Assembly: GCA_964474755.1 (NCBI GenBank)
Contig: CAYYUG010000011.1
Location: 1 to 64,000 of the forward strand
Direction of reading: 5' to 3'
DNA length: 64,000 nt
Source: GCA-2717185 sp964474755
GTDB lineage: Bacteria > Pseudomonadota > Alphaproteobacteria > UBA8366 > GCA-2717185
Shown here: piece after piece, positions 59,759 through 64,000 of the stretch
Numbering within the stretch: position 1 is the first letter of the stretch
Layout of the letters: every line of letters begins with the position of its first letter
Notes under the pieces: model-generated
Seen by the model: the letters and a program-made list of their open reading frames with translations, nothing else
The model's database searches: none
Told to the model about the DNA's origin: nothing
Position numbers and translations under genes: made by a program

Positions 59759-60313
59759 ATGTCCGATACAAGGCCCCCGGCCTCAAAACCTTTCAAGCCA
59801 CCGCAAATCGGTCCGCGCATCCGGGAAATTCCGGAGGGCGACAACCGACCACGGCTAATCTGTCCCGAATGTGCATATATTCAATACGATAATCCATTGG
59901 TCGTCGTTGGCGCGGTCGTAACATACCAGGATCGTATCCTGCTGTGCCGGCGCGCCATCGAGCCGCGAAGCGGTTTTTGGACCATCCCCGCCGGTTATCT
60001 TGAGCTGAACGAAAATGCGGAGATGGGTGCTATTCGGGAAGCGAAGGAAGAAGCCTGCGCCGATATCGAAATAGATGCGCTGCTCGCCGTCTACAACGTG
60101 ACCCGCATCAGCCAGATTCAACTCATCTATCGCGCGACGCTACCGTCACCCGACATCGCGGCGGGCGAAGAAAGTTTGGAAGTCGCCCTCTTCTCCTGGG
60201 ACAAAATCCCATGGGACGATCTCGCTTTCCCGTCAAACCACTGGGCTTTAAAACACCATCGTGAGGTAGCAAACAAACCAGTCTTCACCGCACGGACCAA
60301 TCCTCCGGATTAA
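59759..60313 (+). CDS. Nudix hydrolase with N-terminal zinc-ribbon-like CxxC region
   Basis: A 184-aa protein beginning MSDTRPPASKPFKPP. It contains the Nudix_N_2-type segment REIPEGDNRPRLICPECAYI (one CxxC pair) followed by YDNPLVVVGAVVTYQDRILL. The Nudix box GYLELNENAEMGAIREAKEEACADI follows, in which the usual last Gly is Cys. A GTG at 59696 could extend it by 21 residues, but homologues begin near the ATG used here. Its TAA shares three bases with the TAA of the convergent ispZ gene (TTAA at 60310-60313). The substrate is not known. Confidence 0.88.
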   Translation: MSDTRPPASKPFKPPQIGPRIREIPEGDNRPRLICPECAYIQYDNPLVVVGAVVTYQDRILLCRRAIEPRSGFWTIPAGYLELNENAEMGAIREAKEEACADIEIDALLAVYNVTRISQIQLIYRATLPSPDIAAGEESLEVALFSWDKIPWDDLAFPSNHWALKHHREVANKPVFTARTNPPD

Positions 60314-60888
60314 TCCCTTTCAGGTGGCGCAGGTTCTTCAGAATCGATTTGATAGCGGCTGATCAAGGGCGCCTGACAGGCCATAAAAGCGAAGGTAATC
60401 GCAATTGCCCCAAAAATTTTGTAATTCACCCAAAAATCAGTGCTCTGCGTGCGCCATATAATTTCGTTTGCGATCGCCATCGCCGCAAAAAACAGGCCAA
60501 ACCGCAACGTTAGAAGGTTCCACCCTTTGTCTGTTAAGGTCCACGCCGCGCTAAACAGCGGTCGAAGCAGTGGCTTTTTCAGGGCGAGGCCGCCAAGCAG
60601 AACAATTGCAAACAAGGCTTGAACTATCGTCGGCTTCATCTTGATGAAACGCTCATCGTCCAGGAGCAAGGTAAGCCCACCAAACACCATAACGATAACA
60701 GCCGTCACCACCAGCACGATGGGAACGCGACGTTCGATGATAAAAGAAATGGCTAGTGCCACCCCAGTGGCGGCCATAAACCAGGCCGTCGCCATGAGCA
60801 GGTCAGCCTTGTAATAGGCGATCAGAAATATGCCAAGAGGGCCATATTCGATCGTCGGACGCAGCCAGGTTGGAGACTTGTTTTCCAT
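60310..60888 (-). CDS. ispZ: Septation protein IspZ/YciB family
   Basis: Inner-membrane protein linked to septation and membrane integrity. The 192-aa protein has five to six hydrophobic segments, the family start RPTIEYGPLGIFLIAYYKAD, DDERFIKMKPTIVQALFA, RPLFSAAWTLTDKGWNLLTLR and FWVNYKIFGAIAITFAF. The ATG at 60886-60888 is used because homologues begin there. In many Alphaproteobacteria this gene follows ftsY; here it is 22 kb from ftsY and convergent with a Nudix gene. Confidence 0.92.
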   Translation of the reverse strand: MENKSPTWLRPTIEYGPLGIFLIAYYKADLLMATAWFMAATGVALAISFIIERRVPIVLVVTAVIVMVFGGLTLLLDDERFIKMKPTIVQALFAIVLLGGLALKKPLLRPLFSAAWTLTDKGWNLLTLRFGLFFAAMAIANEIIWRTQSTDFWVNYKIFGAIAITFAFMACQAPLISRYQIDSEEPAPPERD

Positions 60889-61332
60889 AGCGTGAATATA
60901 GAGGCCCAGCAACTGGGCTGAAAGGGCACTGTTCGGATACTGTCCGCAAGCCTAGGACAACTGAACGCAGCTGACGCGCCCAGCCAACGAAGGGGCAGCA
61001 CATAGAGAGATTCCATCCCATTACGATATTCTATGAAAAGAAGGTTTCCATTCGCATCGAAATCCCACTGATCCAAAACGGCCCTGAAGTACTTATAAAT
61101 CTGATTTACAATCTGCAGGAGTGCATCAACGCACAAAACACTTATGAATTTTTTTAGTGTATCTGACCGGTTACTCGGCTATGGCAACAACTATTTAACG
61201 CGTGAAAAGAGGGTAAAGGGGACTGCACCGACACAGCAGTCGCCTAACAATAGGAAGGGCCGACTGAATGGTGTGTATTTTTACAGTGACCTAAGCAAAA
61301 TGTTTAACGACACGGGATTGGTAGCACACTAG
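60889..61332. other. Gap between ispZ and the FAD oxidoreductase gene
   Basis: No convincing gene. A 62-codon plus-strand frame (61144-61332) and a minus-strand frame through 60822-61136 have no recognisable family or start signal. The part from about 61080 to 61200 is AT-rich and may carry the ispZ promoter. Confidence 0.4.
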
Positions 61333-62520
61333 TTAGCTAATCGAACCTATCCCGTAGACACCAGTAAGTAATTGGCCCGTCTCGAACCGATCCAGCCCGT
61401 AGCCTCTGATGTCCACATCGGTCGCCTGACCGAGGGCGGTTTGAGCCTGCACCTTACCGATCGCTGGTGCCAGCTTGAAGCCATGGCCGGAGAACCCAAA
61501 ATTCACCATCAGTCCGCCGATCCCCGGCACGAATCCTAACACCGGGTTCCAGTCCGGCGTGATATCGTAGGCTCCAACCCAACTGTCTGTGAACTCCGCG
61601 CTGGCGAAACTAGGCATACGGTGTGCGACCAAACCGCCCATATGCAAAATGAAATCATCGCCAACATTTTCGTCAATTGTATCAGCATCGGTGATCGGGT
61701 CGCCATGATCGCCAGTCCCCACCAAGACAACGCCGCCGGTTGCCGGCCGGAAATACATCTTATTATCCGTTGCTAAGTCTTTAACAATCGGCAGCATGCG
61801 TCCGTATTCCGATCCCGACCGCATAGTCAGCACTGTGTGGCGAGAGACGTCTAGCGGAATGTCGAGGCCTATTTCATCAGTCAGGGACCGCGACCAGGGA
61901 CCGATTGCGACGATTACGGTTTCTGCATACAAAATACCCTGGACCGTCTTCACACCCTTTACTTTGCCGCCCTCCAAAATCAAGGAGGTAACGGAGCACT
62001 CCGTTTTTACCGTAATCCCCTTACGCCGAGCGGCGTTGAGAAAGCTAGTCGTAGTCAGGTAGGGATCAGCGTAACCGGAATCCGGTTCGTAGCCGATCAC
62101 ATGAGCATCGTCTACCGACAGCAACGGATGCCGTTCAAGTGCCTCCTCCTTGGAAATTTCATACGTATCGGCACCAACGCCCGCCTGCATAGCTAGATTG
62201 TCTGCTAGCTTGTTCGCGAAATCGCCTTCAGGCGCGACGATGATATACCCGGAATTTGTAAAGCCGGATTCCGCCTCATCATCTTCCAACCAGTCCTTGA
62301 ATTGGCGGAACATTTCAATGCTTTTTACCGTCAGTTGCGTGTTGGTCGGCACGGAATAGTGACTGCGGATGATGGCACAGGACTTCGCGGTACCGCCGCT
62401 GCAAACCGGCCCTCGATCGACAACACAGACATTCAGTTTGCCAAGCTTAGCCAAATGAAACGCGGTTGACGCCCCTATCACACCGGCTCCGACTACGATC
62501 GCATCAAACGTTTCTGTCAT
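61333..62520 (-). CDS. FAD-dependent oxidoreductase, DAO family (sarcosine-oxidase-beta-like)
   Basis: Oxidises an amine or amino acid, probably to an imine. The 395-aa protein has FDAIVVGAGVIGASTAFHLAK at the N-terminus, GGTAKSCAIIRSHYS near the flavin, and the C-terminal VNFGFSGHGFKLAPAIGK typical of this group. I start at the ATG at 62518-62520. It is divergent from the PEP-mutase-family gene at 62632; the 111 bases between may hold both promoters. Dimethylglycine, sarcosine or other N-methyl amino acids are possible substrates; none can be chosen by eye. Confidence 0.9.
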   Translation of the reverse strand: MTETFDAIVVGAGVIGASTAFHLAKLGKLNVCVVDRGPVCSGGTAKSCAIIRSHYSVPTNTQLTVKSIEMFRQFKDWLEDDEAESGFTNSGYIIVAPEGDFANKLADNLAMQAGVGADTYEISKEEALERHPLLSVDDAHVIGYEPDSGYADPYLTTTSFLNAARRKGITVKTECSVTSLILEGGKVKGVKTVQGILYAETVIVAIGPWSRSLTDEIGLDIPLDVSRHTVLTMRSGSEYGRMLPIVKDLATDNKMYFRPATGGVVLVGTGDHGDPITDADTIDENVGDDFILHMGGLVAHRMPSFASAEFTDSWVGAYDITPDWNPVLGFVPGIGGLMVNFGFSGHGFKLAPAIGKVQAQTALGQATDVDIRGYGLDRFETGQLLTGVYGIGSIS

Positions 62521-62631
62521 ATCGACGTCCTTTATCGTTTCACTGCACGTTAACCGCGCCCCGGAGCGGGTGCAATTGCACCGCGCCAGTCGCTGTAATA
62601 ACTTCGGACTAATCGAAAAAGGGAGACAGTG

Positions 62632-63510
62632 ATGTCGAAGGGTAAGCAATTACGCGATTTGATGACCAGTGATGGAATGGTCCTAGCACCGGGCGCCTAT
62701 GACGGGCTGACGGCAAAACTAGTCGCCCAGGCCGAATTCTCGGCCGTCTACATGACCGGGGCAGGCACGTCCTGCAGCCATGGCTACCCCGATTACGGAC
62801 TAATCACGATGAGTGAGATGGTCGCCAACGCTGGCCGTATGGCGGACGCGGTAAATCAGCCTGTGATTTCTGATGCCGACAACGGGTATGGCAACGAACT
62901 CAATACTTTTCGCACGATTCAGGAGTTCGAGAAGGCAGGTGTCGCAGGGGTTCATTTGGAAGATCAGGCATTCCCAAAACGTTGTGGCCATCTGGAAGAC
63001 AAAGAACTAATCCCGCTTGACGACTATCTAGCCAAAATTCGCGCCGCAGCCGACGCCAGACGCGATCCAAACTTCGTCATCATCGCGCGCACAGACGCAC
63101 GTGCCTCGCTCGGCTTTGAGGAGGCGGTCAAGCGGTGTAACGCGGCGTTGCAGGCCGGCGCCGACGTGGCGTTCCTGGAAGCACCGCAGAACATGGATGA
63201 GATCGCCGCAGCACCACGCGAAATTAACGGACCCTGCCTGTTAAACGTGGTACGAGGCGGCAAAACGCCGGAGATCGAATTCGTACAGGCAAAAGAAATG
63301 GGCTACCGCATCGCCATCGTCCCGGGCCTGCTTTTCGTCCAGGTTATCGGAGCATGTGAAAAAATACTGGCCGCGATGAAGGCGGAAGGGAAGCATCCAG
63401 CACCAATCACCGAAATGAGCCCAGGGGGAGCCTTCGGCCGGGCCGGCGCATCTGACTGGGATCCCCGACGCGAGATCTACCGGGAGGCACCACAGCAAGC
63501 CGCCGAATGA
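62632..63510 (+). CDS. Isocitrate lyase / PEP mutase superfamily enzyme
   Basis: C-C lyase fold acting on 2-oxo or hydroxy acids. The 292-aa protein has VISDADNGYGNEL (metal-binding Asp81-Asp83) and HLEDQAFPKRCGHLED, where Cys118 is in the KRCGH motif typical of the lyase members (methylisocitrate lyase, carboxyphosphonoenolpyruvate mutase type). The Lys-Arg-Cys-Gly-His signature favours lyase activity over PEP mutase. A GGGAG lies before the ATG. The following monooxygenase gene begins on its stop codon (ATGA), so the two form a unit. Confidence 0.9.
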   Translation: MSKGKQLRDLMTSDGMVLAPGAYDGLTAKLVAQAEFSAVYMTGAGTSCSHGYPDYGLITMSEMVANAGRMADAVNQPVISDADNGYGNELNTFRTIQEFEKAGVAGVHLEDQAFPKRCGHLEDKELIPLDDYLAKIRAAADARRDPNFVIIARTDARASLGFEEAVKRCNAALQAGADVAFLEAPQNMDEIAAAPREINGPCLLNVVRGGKTPEIEFVQAKEMGYRIAIVPGLLFVQVIGACEKILAAMKAEGKHPAPITEMSPGGAFGRAGASDWDPRREIYREAPQQAAE

Positions 63511-64000
63511 CTATCACGGGAAGTCGCGCGTCAGATCTAGCGACTCGGGACGGGCTGAGCGCGCTTGAGCGCGCAAAGCGCCAACCGCTCATATTGGGCT
63601 TGTTTCTGCCGATTCAAAATGGTGGCTGGACCATCTCGTCTGCAGCGCGCAATACGGACTGGTCCTTCGACTATAACGCGAAACTGATCGTGAAGGCGGA
63701 AGAGGCCGGCTTTGATCTTGCCTTCGGTCTTGCCCAGTGGCTTGGTTCCGAGGGACACGGCGGTGCCACCAAATACCGTAAATTCTCAATCGATCCGCTG
63801 CTAGTCACCTCCGGTGTTGCGGCGCTCACCCGCAACATCATGCTGATCTCCACAGTACACGTATTGTACGGTTGGCATCCGCTGCATCTGGCTAAGCTCG
63901 GCGCCACCATGGATCATATGACCGGCGGCCGATGGGGCCTGAACCTGGTAACCGGATTCCGGCCAAACGAAATTGAAATGTTCGGGCTCGACCCAATACC
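63507..64000 (+). CDS. Flavin-dependent monooxygenase, bacterial-luciferase family (SsuD/RutA/SfnG-like), 5' part
   Basis: A luciferase-like monooxygenase cut by the right edge after 164 codons with no stop. Seen: LGLFLPIQNGGWTISSAARN at the N-terminus, VKAEEAGFDLAFGLAQWLG, TVHVLYGWHPLHLAKLGATM, DHMTGGRWGLNLVTGF. The GRWGLNLVTG stretch is the FMN-binding region of the SsuD/RutA group (alkanesulfonate and uracil monooxygenases). Its ATG overlaps the stop of the PEP-mutase-family gene. RutA would fit with the pyrimidine/hydantoin theme, but assignment needs the missing C-terminus. Confidence 0.88.
   Translation, partial: MTITGSRASDLATRDGLSALERAKRQPLILGLFLPIQNGGWTISSAARNTDWSFDYNAKLIVKAEEAGFDLAFGLAQWLGSEGHGGATKYRKFSIDPLLVTSGVAALTRNIMLISTVHVLYGWHPLHLAKLGATMDHMTGGRWGLNLVTGFRPNEIEMFGLDPI

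Noticed and set aside
1..64000. Insertion sequences, prophage or CRISPR arrays
   Set aside because: No transposase, integrase, phage structural gene or regularly spaced repeat was seen anywhere.

Overview
The window looks like a chromosomal segment of an alphaproteobacterium, probably Rhodospirillales-like. The main evidence is gene order. On the minus strand, ffh-rpsP-rimM-trmD-rplS runs into leuC-leuD-leuB-asd. On the plus strand, dapF-mtaB-ftsY is fused by 4-base ATGA overlaps. sdhCDAB is also present. I see no rRNA, tRNA, CRISPR array, insertion sequence or phage gene. The only recognisable regulator-type protein is a PaiB-like flavin-binding protein, and the only intact transport system is an EmrAB-type efflux pair.

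Layout. 0-4.6 kb: CoA-linked acyl catabolism (class III CoA-transferase fragment, NUDT7/19-like Nudix hydrolase, alpha-methylacyl-CoA racemase, acyl-CoA dehydrogenase) with a decayed metallo-beta-lactamase gene between them. 4.6-8 kb: a DMT-transporter remnant, a phytanoyl-CoA-type dioxygenase, a sulfotransferase and a PaiB-like protein. 8-11.4 kb: succinate dehydrogenase. 12-14.2 kb: pyridoxal kinase and asd. 14.6-19.3 kb: leucine genes with two different LeuC paralogues flanking one LeuD. 19.4-23 kb: ribosome and SRP operon. 23.2-25.1 kb: O-acetylhomoserine sulfhydrylase and a decayed redoxin gene. 25.2-35.1 kb: a catabolic island (CocE esterase, M24 hydrolase, cupin, flavin monooxygenase, three-subunit molybdenum hydroxylase, metal-dependent decarboxylase-type amidohydrolase). 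35.2-38.2 kb: dapF-mtaB-ftsY. 38.4-52 kb: C-N bond catabolism (RidA, FAD amine/amino-acid oxidase, two amidases, an AtzG-like small subunit, two methyltransferases, hydantoinase, N-formylglutamate amidohydrolase family, FAD monooxygenase, hydantoin racemase family, D-carbamoylase). 52.3-55.7 kb: EmrA/EmrB/universal stress protein. 56-61 kb: Nudix hydrolases, a class-IV aminotransferase coupled to a sulfotransferase-like protein, pgk, ispZ. 61.3-64 kb: an FAD oxidoreductase, a PEP-mutase/isocitrate-lyase family enzyme, and the start of a flavin-dependent monooxygenase cut by the window edge.

How the genes may work together. The hydantoinase, racemase and D-carbamoylase homologues are the three classic enzymes that turn 5-substituted hydantoins into D-amino acids. 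In the same region an FAD amino-acid/amine oxidase is translationally coupled to RidA, which hydrolyses the imines such oxidases release. Together they predict a route from cyclic ureides to 2-keto acids and ammonia. The 25-35 kb island has the enzyme classes expected for hydroxylation and breakdown of an N-heteroaromatic or amide-bearing compound, but its substrate cannot be read from sequence.

The three clearly decayed genes (metallo-beta-lactamase, DMT transporter, redoxin) sit among intact operons and suggest ongoing gene loss. Residue positions were counted by hand. All family calls come from motif recognition, not database searches.
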